Assembly (NCBI GenBank): GCA_965240325.2
Contig: OZ251231.1
Location: 496,001 to 560,000 of the forward strand
DNA from: Rebecca billardiae RCC1528
Taxonomy: Eukaryota; Haptophyta
Direction: 5' to 3'
Length of the DNA stretch: 64,000 nucleotides
Shown here: positions 31,914-41,252 of the stretch, piece after piece
Layout: each line of letters starts with the position of its first letter
How positions within the stretch are numbered: position 1 is the stretch's first letter
Made by a program: the position numbers and the translations under genes
Notes under the pieces: model-generated
What the model was told of the DNA's origin: nothing
Database searches by the model: none
Seen by the model: the letters and a program-made list of their open reading frames with translations, nothing else

Positions 31914-33373
31914 ACCCGGCGATGGCGACGCACCTCGCGCAGCGGCTGCTGTGTGGCGGGCGCCGCGCGGCAGGGCTAGGCGGCCTGTCGGCGCGTCTGG
32001 TGACCTCAACGCAGCTCTGGTGGCTGCGGGGCTGGAGCCCATCGCCTTCCCGATCGTGCTGTTGCTCGACAACCACTCGTCGCGGTACACGGAGGACGTG
32101 CTCGCAGCCCTCGGCACTGCTGAGTCCGAGTTCGGCATCCGCATCTTCACCGAGGAGCCGAACACGTCGCACTTCCTACAGGTAGGCGCCCGTGCGCGCG
32201 GACGGCTGCAGCGCCTCTCCGGCGCGCGCGCGTGCCCCGGGTGTACCTGGCGTGCAATCGGCCCGGCGCGCGCGCGCGACGCGCGCACAATCACCTCTCC
32301 GCCCTCGCGCGGCCGCACGCACCGTGAAGGCTCTCGATCAGTACAACCACAAGTTCCACTCGCAATACCAGAAGGGCCTGGCGTCTTTCAAGCACGCGTA
32401 CACGGCGAGCTACGGCAAGGAGCCCACGATCGGCCTCCGCGAGTTCCTCCAGATCCTCGGCGGCTGTGAGGAGCTGTCCACGCCGGGTGCGTGGTTCTCG
32501 TGGTGTGACACCTTTGACATCATCAACGCGTGGCGCAAGGTGGGCATCACGGGCAACGTGTTGGACCCGGACCAGATCAACAGGAAGGACTTCGTGGATC
32601 GTCTCGATGCCGCACAGGCGAAGGCGGAGCGCAGGCGGCAAGAGGAGGAGGCCGATGCCGCGTCGCTCGCGGCGGCGGCGCCGGCAGCGGCGCCAAGCAC
32701 TCCGGAGCGCGGGGCTGCGCGCTCGGCCGACGACGGCGAGCCCTCTGGCGCGCACGCATCACCTACGTTTAGTGCGTTCACAGCCACGCCTGCGGGGATG
32801 CGCTCGAACACTGCTCCAGCCCTCCGCGCCAAGCTCGAGCTCGCCAAGGAGTACTCCGGCCGCCAGGCCGCCAAGCTCGTGCGCGAGCGTGATGAGCACG
32901 ACGCCGAGCTCGCCGCGGTGCGCAAGGCGGTGAGGTTCGACCCGGGTGAGCTCGCAGACCAGCTCGGTGTCCTTCCAGTGCCCGCCGTGGAGCTCGCCGC
33001 GCCGAAGCCGGACAACACGCGGCTCGACAGCCAAAACGGCTCGTGGTCGTTGCGTGAGATCAACACGCAGAAGGCCGCGCAGACCGCGCAGAAGGAGGCC
33101 GAGGCGGCGCGCAAGGCGGCGGCCGCATCCGAGCGTGCGCGGAAGAAGGCGGAGGCGGAGGCAGCTGCTGCTGAGCTCGAGGCGAGCTTCGACCGCTGTC
33201 ACCAGACCTGCTCGTGCGGCGTGTCGCCCTGCCCGATGGCGAAGGCGAGACGCTGCCCGACGTGCCAGAAGATCGATCTCCGAGGGTGGCTGTGCAAGAA
33301 GGCCGAGTGCTCGGAAGCTCGCAAGCAATCGGCGCCGGCGCCGGCCGCGCCGGGCACCGCCGCGTCAGTATGA
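31914..33373 (+). CDS. DDE-1 (pogo/jerky-type) transposase, N-terminal part missing
   Basis: Exons 31914-32181 and 32330-33373, intron 32182-32329 (148 bp, donor CAG|GTAGGC, acceptor GTGAAG). The splice restores SHFLQ-ALDQYNHKF, the classic motif before the last catalytic Asp. Visible catalytic residues are Asp in LLLDNHSS (32068) and Asp in ALDQ (32336), 39 residues apart. IFTEEPNTSHFLQ is typical of DDE_1 endonucleases. The DNA-binding domain and first Asp are not found; upstream DNA is occupied by the opposite-strand gene. The left edge is taken at a good acceptor (cttcgtctttcag). Downstream are a coiled-coil Ala/Glu/Lys-rich stretch and a Cys-rich C-terminus (CSCGVSPCPMAKARRCPTC...) that may bind zinc. 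It is either a truncated transposon gene or a captured fragment. Confidence 0.65.
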
Positions 33374-33560
33374 GCTGTCGTCGTCGACCGTGCTGGCCGC
33401 GCAGCCGCAGCGCCGGCTGGCGGTGGCGCGGAAGCCTAGTGAATCCCTGAGGTGGTCTGCTGCATGTATGTGGTATCTAGAGTGCATGATGCCGTTAGCC
33501 CGACTCACACGGCTCACCAGACAGCGGCTCTGACTCGGCGCGCGCGCTGAGAGCCCGCGG

Positions 33561-33797
33561 GTCTGAAAGTTGAAGCATGCCGTCGGCGGCCCCGTCGTGG
33601 ACCTCGTGAGTCGTGGCGTCCGTGGGGCACATGGTAGTGGAACAAAGTCGTCTAAATGGTACATACCCGCTGGGTTGTACCTCAGGCACACCCTGGGGGT
33701 GCCGCCAGACGCGATCTCGAGCGCCGCAGACCCCCGGGGGCGCCGCCGCCATCGTGCACAAAAAGTGAACAGCAATCGGGTCCGAAAGTTGAAGCAG
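33561..33797 (+). repeat. spaced direct repeat gtcYgaaagttgaagca
   Basis: The word occurs at 33561-33577 and about 33779-33795 with one transition (t/c). The pair lies just upstream of the fold-back repeat and probably belongs to the same element family. Confidence 0.5.
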
Positions 33798-33814
33798 CGA
33801 CCTGTATCCCCAAA

Positions 33815-33923
33815 CAAACCTTTTGCCTGGTTCTGAAACCTTTCCGGACCGCCAAACCGGCCGCACGATGGCGGATTCGGCATGGCGGTCCGGAAAGGCT
33901 CCAGAACCATGGCAAAAGGTTTG
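33815..33923. repeat. fold-back (hairpin) repeat, 109 bp
   Basis: Left arm 33815-33854 (caaaccttttgcctggttct...) and right arm 33883-33923 are reverse complements with two mismatches and a 1-bp indel, around a 28-bp loop. It is typical of a small fold-back transposon or MITE core. Translated in either direction the arms yield the same KPFRTA-like peptide, a by-product of the symmetry. Confidence 0.85.
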
Positions 33924-35182
33924 CCAATCCAAACACGCCGCTTGGGGAGAGCGACGCCCTGGGGGTCAAGCCTACACGGAAAATCGAGAACACACGAGAT
34001 GCCCATGTACTTGAGGTGACGTTGAGCGCCCGGTGTGCGAGCTCACTGCTGCCGCGGGGCCGCCAGCCGACGCGCACGGTGCACGGTCGTGACCGAGTGA
34101 TGAACAGGTCAAGGTGCAGTGAGAGGTGCAGTTTCAGACGCGTCGTGATCCACTCACGGTGGGCATCACGTCGGACCGTTGGCCGCCTGCGGCACCGGGA
34201 CGCGGACGCGGGGGCGAAGGCCGTGGCGTGCGGAGCGGAGCACGTTGGCGAGCGCCGAGCGACACCGAACTTCAACTTTTACCGCGACGCGAGTCGGCCT
34301 TGTTGTGGCCACGCAGCTCGCACGGACAAACATAACTACAAGATTCGGGCGGGCGAAGCTACCCTCCAACCAATCAGAAAGCACATTCGGTAGTCTGAAC
34401 TGCAGGGGATTCTAGCCTAAAATCGCGGCGCGATTCGTCGTCGCCGAAACACATGGCTGACCATTTGAGCGCACGAATGTTTCAGCGTACGAAGATACCT
34501 TGCAGTACGCTGAGATACCCCCGCGCCGTTCTAGATTCCCGAGATTGTGGGAGATGCCTACTCACTATTCCGTAAGCCGTCTCATGTTTGATGCGATTGT
34601 ATGCGGGAGAACGCAGGGTCGGCCGTGAAACTTTCAAACCAAGCACGGCAAGCGGGTACGGTGTGCGCCTCCGGACCTCAAGGGTGGGCTCGGGCGCTTT
34701 CAGCGCCCGAGCCTTTCCGCGTCCGAAACATTTAAGGATCCGAATTCAACGTCACACAACGGTGCTCTGTCAGAAATGAAAACCGCCAAGGGCCGTAAAA
34801 AACGACGATACGACAAAAGATTTCCCGGGCGGTGCGGTGCGGGTTGCTCACGGCCGGGGACCGACGGCGGCAAGTCGGCAACGGCGTGACGACCGACGAC
34901 TGCAGCACAGCGGCATCTCTGGGCACCTACTACCTCCGTATGATCAGCATCCTCCGTGACGGTCCGTCTCCAATCATTATCAGTAATTCGACAGACGAAT
35001 CAGGAGACTGGAGTGTCTGGACTCCAATGGAGAGCTGCGTCACGACGGCGGGGCGAGGACGACGGCGGGCGCTGGCGGCCTGGCGCGCCGCGAGGTGCGG
35101 AGGTGGCCGCTGCACTCGGCATCCACTGGCCGCGGCAGGCTGCTGCTGTCTAGTCTCTACGGAGCCGGCGGACGGCTCCGAA
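33924..35182. other. intergenic, mobile-element debris
   Basis: Contains the second member (35035-35105) of the dispersed repeat also seen at 14520-14585. No coding region is supported. Confidence 0.4.
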
Positions 35183-35691
35183 TACAGGCAATCGCGGGCA
35201 ATAAGAAGTCAGAGATCTCACGGCTAGCCTCGGTTTCTTAGCCGTTCGGTAGCCCGAGCGCCTACGGAGTCTCAGTTTCTTAGCTAGGTCCGCCCGCCGC
35301 GCAGGCGCGGGGGGCGCAGGGGGGCAGAGCCCCCCGCTGACTCTTTAGGCCCGGCCGGCGAGGCCGACGAAAATTTTGGGTCTTTTTGGAGCAAATCTGG
35401 CATGATGTTGCATGGATGCTGCGGTGCACTGGCCAGGAGTCAGTCATCAGGAGAAGTCGGGACTTGGCCTGTACTCGTAGTCGGGCCGCGCGCCGCGCCC
35501 CCGACGGGCCGACTGCGCCTCGCCCCTCGGCGGACCACTCGTCAGCCGGGACGACGTAGTCCCGGTTTCTTAGTGTGACTATGCGTATAGCGAACCAGCC
35601 AATCGCTAGCCTCAGTTTCTAGGCCAGATCCGCAGATAGCAAGCCCCAGTTTCTTAACGTGACAGCTTCTTATTGCCCGCGATTGCCTGTA
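35183..35691. mobile_element. 509-bp MITE with TA target-site duplication
   Basis: Perfect 26-bp inverted repeats lie at 35183-35208 (tacaggcaatcgcgggcaat...) and 35666-35691. If the TA at each end is the target duplication, the TIR begins CAGGCAATCG, as in Tc1/mariner/pogo-type elements. Internally five same-direction copies of a CAGTTTCTTA-like word lie near both ends (35229, 35270, 35561, 35611 and 35645), resembling subterminal transposase-binding repeats. It has no coding capacity. A pogo-type transposase remnant lies 1.8 kb upstream. Confidence 0.8.
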
Positions 35692-37630
35692 GTTAATGAT
35701 CCAGCAGTATTCCGCCGCGCATTCGCCCCACTGCTGGACCCCGACCTGGTCCCTGGCGCATTGTAAGTTCCGCATTACCCACCCATCAGCCGTCATTAAA
35801 TCAAGTATAGACCCGGCACGTCAATTATTATATTATTGATACATATAAATTATAATAACGGTGGTAATACATTATGGCCCGCGGTGCAGGGCGGAGCGCG
35901 CAGCGTGGAGCCCGCACCAGCGGGCCCGAACAACGTTTCAAAAAGATCTTTGATCAAGAAAAAAGGGACGGGGGACGATTTTCATGGCTGGAGGAGACCG
36001 AGTTTCGAATTTTGAGACTCCCTTACAGGTGCATTAGCGTCGAAAAAGGTCGCGCCCACGGCAAGTTCATAGTAAAGCGTGGAGTGACGCCCGTCCAAAA
36101 AACTTCACGCCCTTTAGGATCCCTAACGTAACGAACCGTTACAAGCGAATTTTTCGGCCAATGATATTCAAGGAGCGACGACGTTTGATGATCAAACTGT
36201 TGATCGCGCCACCACAACGCAATCTTCATACTATCTCCCTGGCCGCCCGTCGCCTGTGCCGGATCCCGACCGGGTCGGTAGGTTTGAGCCCGCTGAGAAG
36301 GGCTCACTCAGCAAGCCGAGGGGTGCCTCGCGCGCCGGCGGCGCTGCGCACGAGGCGTTCAATCCGACGGACTCAGCGCAGGTGCGCGCGGCTGCGGCGG
36401 GTCCCGACGGTCATCGGCGTCGCTTTCGTGCCCCGCTCACCCCGCGCGCCCCGCCCTGCCGATCCCTCTTCGGCCCAGTCAGTGCGGTTTCCAACCGAGC
36501 ACGACCGGCGGACCGACGAATCGATGTCAACGCCCGCGCGCGGAGAGCGGTCGGCGACGGTACGAGGAGGAGACCGCGGGGCATCCTAACGCGTGAATCC
36601 AGGCCTACTCCGCAGGTGACAGCAGCATGGGGTGTCCCTCGAGTTCATCGTTTATTGACTGCGCAGCCGTGAGCTGACTCACCGGTGCCAATGAAGCTGC
36701 CGAGTAGCTTCACTCATCGGACGATGCTCCTCGCGTGTGATATTATGGGTGCGAATGCGCGTGGCGCGTGGGGGCGAGGCGAGTTTCTCGCTGTGTTTCC
36801 AGCTGACCATGCGCGCGCCCGCGCGCGCCACGCCGCACGCCGCGCAGCTGAATTCTCGGCGTGTTGAAGCGCGGGGCCTCGCGAGGACGTTCCGGCTCAG
36901 CCGTCTGGCGCCGAGCCTGATCTGCAGTGCGGAGCCTTCGCCTGATGGACGTTTTGTCGGGATGTGGAGCAGCCACCACGGCCATCTCGCTCGCCCAAGC
37001 CCTCGCTCGCGCCGTCCATGGCCGAGCTGTGATGGATTTTGCTCTCGTCCGCCGCATCCGAGCTGTCTCGAGTCTCGACGGCTTGACTGGCGCATGGGCG
37101 GGCGTTTGGCGCGCGAGCTCGGACCGCGCGCTGTTAGAGCGGCGGCTCTCACTCACTCAGTGACTGAGAGCCAGCTCTCGGGCGCTGATGGGCACGACGG
37201 ATGCCTGACTGCCTGACACGAAAGCCCACAGGCTCAGATCTGCGCGGCCAGCGGCGAGTGGATGAGTCCGCGCGACTGATGCAGCGAGGTGGCATATGCG
37301 ACGGGCGACGCCGTGCCGTGGCGGTGACGGAGCGGGTGGCACAGCTGCACCGCGGGCCCCCAACTACGTTGGTTCTGACGGAAGAGGACCGCGGAACGCG
37401 GTCATCATTAAATAGAATATAAGTATATATAGGAAGGCGCGGACGCATTCTATGTGTCTGTTGCACTCTGTCAGAGCCGGTGACGCTTGTCCGATGCTGC
37501 CACGTCGTTAAATATATATATTATTTTCTTAAATAAAAAATAATAATAACTAGCCATCATAATTCATATGCTGACTGCTGCACATGCACCACCGCTCCCC
37601 GGGTCATGAGGCCGGCGAGCGACACCGACC
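35692..37630. other. intergenic, no supported gene
   Basis: Short frames on both strands (for example 35874-36131 and 36256-36672, plus) have no recognised motif. A perfect 15-bp near-palindrome gtttgatgatcaaac lies at about 36184-36198. AT-rich patches occur at 37400-37570. Confidence 0.4.
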
Positions 37631-38656
37631 TCAGGTCGACTGTGACGGCGATTGGGACGTGGGCGACGAAGACGCCTGCGCATCCGCTTGCAGAGCCGTC
37701 GGCGCGCCGCGGCCCCCGAGACTGCTCAGCACGTCGCCGCCCGTGCGCTCGAGCCCGCGCGACCAGGCGCGATAGTCCGCGGCGATCAGCTTTCCGAACT
37801 CCGGGAGCAGGGACTTTGTGAGCACGCGCAGCACCAGGTTGCCCGCGGAGCCGAGCACGAGCCGAGGCATGCGCGACAGGGGCGGCGGCAGGTTGAGCGC
37901 CACCGACGTGCGCGTCGACAGGTCCAGGGTGCCGTTGGACGCGGCGCGCGGGCCCGCCGCCCGGCGCAGGCCCGACGCCGCCCCCCTCGATGGCTGCTCG
38001 CCATCGGACCCGGGGGTCCATCGAGCCACCGCCTCGAAGTCGACCTCCATTGCCGCGCGCGAGATCGACTCAGCGAGGCGCGACGTGTTGGCAGCGACCT
38101 TGGAGGCGGCAAAGGCAATGCCGGGGGGCGCAGCCTCCACGGCCGGCGCCGCGGCGTCCGCGGTCGCGTCCGCGAGCGCGCTCAGGTCGTCGTCGTTCTG
38201 GACACTGAGCGTCGCCTTGCGCCCCTCAATCCGCAGCGTGCGCTGGCTGCTGTCCACGCGCACGCGCACGGCGCACGAGGCGCTGACGGTGGCGTTGGCG
38301 CCCAGCTGTATCGGCACGGTCAGCTGGTAGCGCTGCTCGCCTGGCGTGGTTGCCTTCAGCCGCTGAATGCAACGAGGATCGATCTCGATCCACTCCTCGG
38401 GTGGCAGCGCCATGTACGCGTCGAGCGGCCGGTCGGCCGGGGCGTCGTGATCGTCGACAGGCACCAGTGCCTGGCCGTTGGCGCGGAACGTGACTCGCTT
38501 GCCCCCTGGCACACGCTGGGCGTCCATGCGGAGCCGCGGGCTCAGCGCGGCGGCACGGCGCGCGAGGACGCGAGAGGAGCCGGCGAGCATCGCCCGTGTT
38601 GGTGCCAAAGAAGCCCCATGCAGTGCGAGCACGAGCGCCGCCGTCGCAGCCAACAT
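37631..38656 (-). CDS. DUF1997-family plastid-type protein
   Basis: 341 residues from ATG 38656. The start MLAATAALVLALHGASLAPTRA looks like the signal part of a bipartite plastid-targeting presequence in algae with complex plastids. The core begins LDAYMALPPEEWIEIDPRCI and continues with RYQLTVPIQLG. After an Ala-rich insert it ends with LDLSTRTSVALNLPPPLSRMPRLVLGSAGNLVLRVL and Dy-AW (AADYRAWSRGL). This two-part pattern (P-x-x-x-x-x-x-D near the start; GN-x-V-L and DY-x-x-W at the end) matches DUF1997 proteins of cyanobacteria and plastids, whose biochemical role is not established. It is head to head with the isopropylmalate-synthase-like gene, 163 bp apart. Confidence 0.65.
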   Translation of the reverse strand: MLAATAALVLALHGASLAPTRAMLAGSSRVLARRAAALSPRLRMDAQRVPGGKRVTFRANGQALVPVDDHDAPADRPLDAYMALPPEEWIEIDPRCIQRLKATTPGEQRYQLTVPIQLGANATVSASCAVRVRVDSSQRTLRIEGRKATLSVQNDDDLSALADATADAAAPAVEAAPPGIAFAASKVAANTSRLAESISRAAMEVDFEAVARWTPGSDGEQPSRGAASGLRRAAGPRAASNGTLDLSTRTSVALNLPPPLSRMPRLVLGSAGNLVLRVLTKSLLPEFGKLIAADYRAWSRGLERTGGDVLSSLGGRGAPTALQADAQASSSPTSQSPSQST

Positions 38657-38819
38657 CGTGCGACGACAAGCGGCCGGTCGGCGATCGGCGAGCCTGCCGC
38701 GCTGGCGAGCCCGTCGCCACGCGCCGCCCGGGCCGGAGTTGAGAGTGGCCGGACGCGACCAAGGGAAATTCCGACCACGGCTCTCTTCTGATAAAATGTG
38801 AAATCCCCCTTGCTGACAC
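38657..38819. promoter_or_regulatory. 163-bp bidirectional promoter region
   Basis: Gap between the divergent ATGs of the DUF1997 gene (minus) and the IPMS-like gene (plus). No specific motif can be assigned with confidence. Confidence 0.45.
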
Positions 38820-39953
38820 ATGTCGAGACTTCGTCCGTCCATCCCGCTACGAGCCGTCAGCGCTGCCGCCCGCCGACTGGGGACGCACGCCGGCCGAGAG
38901 CGGCTGGTGGTGCTCGATACGACGCTTCGTGATGGAGCATGCGCGCCCGGATTGGGGCTCACCCGCGAGGACAGGCTGGCCATCGCGCGGCAGCTCGGCG
39001 CGATGGGTGTGGATGTATGCGAGGCGGGCTTCCCGGCAACGCGGGGTGACGAGGAGTTTGGTCACCTCGTGGAGATCAGCGCCATGGCGCGCGCCGAGTA
39101 TCCGGACATGGCCGTGTGCGCGCTCTCGCGCCCATCGCCGCGCGAGCTCGACGTTGCGTACGAGGCAGTGAGCGCCGCACCGCGCCATCGGCTGCACACG
39201 TTCCTGGCGGCATCGGACGATCACCTCGAGGACGTGCTCGGCATGTCGCGCGTGCAGGCGGTGGAGGCGGCAGCATCGGCCGTCGTGCATGCTGCCGCGC
39301 TGTGCGCCGGCTCGACCGATGCGGAGAGGGCCGATGTCGAGTTCACGCCGTACGATGCGACACGCGCTGACCCGGCCTTTGTGTCGGATATGCTGCGCGC
39401 GGCAGCGGAGAGTGGCGCGCGCGTGCTCAGCGTGCCCGACTCGGCTGGTCGGGCTCTGCCGGAAGAGTTTGGCGCGCTCGTGGCCGAGCTCATGTTCCGA
39501 GTCGGCGGCGGCGCTGGCGGCCCCGACGCGACTCCCGGCGCAGGCGACGGGCTGCTGTGGTCCGTGCATTGCCACAACGACCTCGGCCTCGCGACAGCCA
39601 ACTCGCTGGCGGCCGTGCACGCCGGCGCTCGGCAGGTTGAGGCGACATTGCTCGGCGTTGGCGAACGCGCCGGCAATGCAGCCCTGGAGGAGATCGTTGC
39701 CGCACTGCGCGCGCGGCCAGAGCGCTTCGAGTGCGCACCGGCCGACTCTCTCACTGAGGAGCAGCTGGCAGCAGCGTGCATCCATCTGCTCACTCTGCGT
39801 GCCCGAGAAGCAGGGGTGAGCCTGCCGCCCGTCACTTCCGTCGCCGGCGCACACGCGCACCCGACAGTCCGTCGCGCAGACGCCATGCCGCAGTGCCACG
39901 ACGCCAAGCAGGCGCCCACAGCTGGGCGGGCAGCGGGGGCCGACGGCGACTGA
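38820..39953 (+). CDS. 2-isopropylmalate synthase-like enzyme, catalytic barrel only
   Basis: 377 residues. The first 25 residues (MSRLRPSIPLRAVSAAARRLG) resemble a mitochondrial or plastid transit peptide. The HMGL-like barrel shows LDTTLRDG, VCEAGFPA, VPDSAGRALPEE, HCHNDLGLATANS and LGVGERAGNAALEEI. These are signature motifs of isopropylmalate and related Claisen-type synthases, and the HxH and Asn/Asp metal ligands are present. Two departures from leucine-pathway enzymes stand out. The usual GEQ-P-G after the first motif reads GACAPG. The protein also stops shortly after the barrel, with no subdomain II or leucine-binding regulatory domain. It may therefore be a feedback-insensitive form, act on another 2-oxoacid, or be truncated. 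Reaction expected: acetyl-CoA plus a 2-oxoacid. Confidence 0.8.
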   Translation: MSRLRPSIPLRAVSAAARRLGTHAGRERLVVLDTTLRDGACAPGLGLTREDRLAIARQLGAMGVDVCEAGFPATRGDEEFGHLVEISAMARAEYPDMAVCALSRPSPRELDVAYEAVSAAPRHRLHTFLAASDDHLEDVLGMSRVQAVEAAASAVVHAAALCAGSTDAERADVEFTPYDATRADPAFVSDMLRAAAESGARVLSVPDSAGRALPEEFGALVAELMFRVGGGAGGPDATPGAGDGLLWSVHCHNDLGLATANSLAAVHAGARQVEATLLGVGERAGNAALEEIVAALRARPERFECAPADSLTEEQLAAACIHLLTLRAREAGVSLPPVTSVAGAHAHPTVRRADAMPQCHDAKQAPTAGRAAGADGD

Positions 39954-40386
39954 TGGTGTGACTACTGCTGGGAGCAACAGCAGTGATGGTAACTCGTCAT
40001 CAGCAAAATACTATATATGCGCCGCGCTGCTGGCGCTGATGCTCAGATATCCGCCGAACCATCATTCGCCTTCATCCGGGTCCGCGGGGGCTGCGGGACG
40101 CGCGGCATCATCGGCACTCCGGGGCAGGGCGCGCGCGGCATCGCGCGGAGTATTATTATTATTATCATATTATACTTCTGGCGGCCGACTGCCAGGCCTC
40201 TCGCGGCAGCAGACACTCTGATGACAATTCTGCCACCGAGAGCCATCAATAACAGGCACGTAGTACAGTATGTATATAGCTTAGCTCAACGGGCGTCGTC
40301 ATTCATCATCACAAGTCATCGATATCACCAAATAATATCATATTATTATTATTGATGGCGATTTGAGCACTTGATTGCCCCGCTAG
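39954..40386. other. intergenic, AT-mixed
   Basis: 3' flank of the IPMS-like gene with ATTATT-type runs (40150-40170 and 40330-40350). No gene is seen. Confidence 0.5.
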
Positions 40387-41050
40387 ATGTGCTCTAGCAC
40401 AGCCCACTCCTTGACCATTCTCACGAGTGGGTGGCTGCTTGGCCAGCTCTCCATGCTGGGCTGTGGTGCCATCCAGAGTGCGAATGTGCAGCAGCCCAGG
40501 TGGGTGCAGCGAGGGGTGCTGCAGGCAGCAGTGGGTGGTCAGCTTGAAAATCCATGCAGGCCAGCCACCTGCAGCTAGGCTGCAGAGCTCTTGGCTGCAC
40601 CAGCCCCACTCCAGCCCCCTCAAGTCGGGTGGCTGGCCACCCACAGGGTGTCAGCGGGTGCTGCTGCTGGCCTCCCAGTGGCAGTGCAGGGGAGCTGACC
40701 CGACAGGTCTGAGGTCCTTGCGCAGGTGGGGGCGTGGGATTGGGCACTGTGCCACAGCAGCTGCATCCTATGAGCCCCCCCCCCCCCCCCCCCCCCCGGT
40801 GGTATGCAGCCCTTCCTAGGGGGTACCAGAACCACTGCCAAGCAAAATTTAGGCCTGATCTGTGTGGGCGCACGGCCCACGACCAGTGACGACAACCAGC
40901 AAGCGCGTCGACAGGCTGTTACTGTACGCCTGCAGCCGTGTGGCCTGCTGGTGTGCCCAACTCCAGCAGCCCACGCGCGCTGGGGCTGACGCGCTGGGTC
41001 GAAACCGTCGTGCACGGGCCGTGAGGGCCGCCCGGGCAGCCCAGGGGGGC
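40387..41050. other. CpG-poor island with a 23-bp C run
   Basis: The sequence from 40387 to about 40774 is TG/CA-rich with only about eight CG dinucleotides in some 390 bp, whereas neighbouring DNA has many times more. It ends in a run of 23 C (40775-40797). No coding frame or terminal repeat was recognised. Confidence 0.6.
40775..40797. repeat. poly-C run, 23 bp
   Basis: Uninterrupted C homopolymer between tgag and ggtggtatgc. Confidence 0.95.
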
Positions 41051-41252
41051 AGGGTATGAGCAGTGGCGTGCAGCTCGTCAGTCATCATCATAGAAGTAGA
41101 TGTGATATACGACATCATCATATATATATATACGTTATTGATTGATTTATTATTTATTGAGAGTGATGAGCGACACCTGCTAAGTCAAGCTCGGTAGACG
41201 GCTCACACGCGACCCGGCATGCCCGCTGACCTCATCAGCAGCAGCAGCATCA

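Noticed and set aside
31922-32185. ATG-started frame MATHLAQRLLCGGRR as a transit peptide for the transposase gene
   Set aside because: It is in another frame from the DDE domain, and no intron of plausible length joins them.
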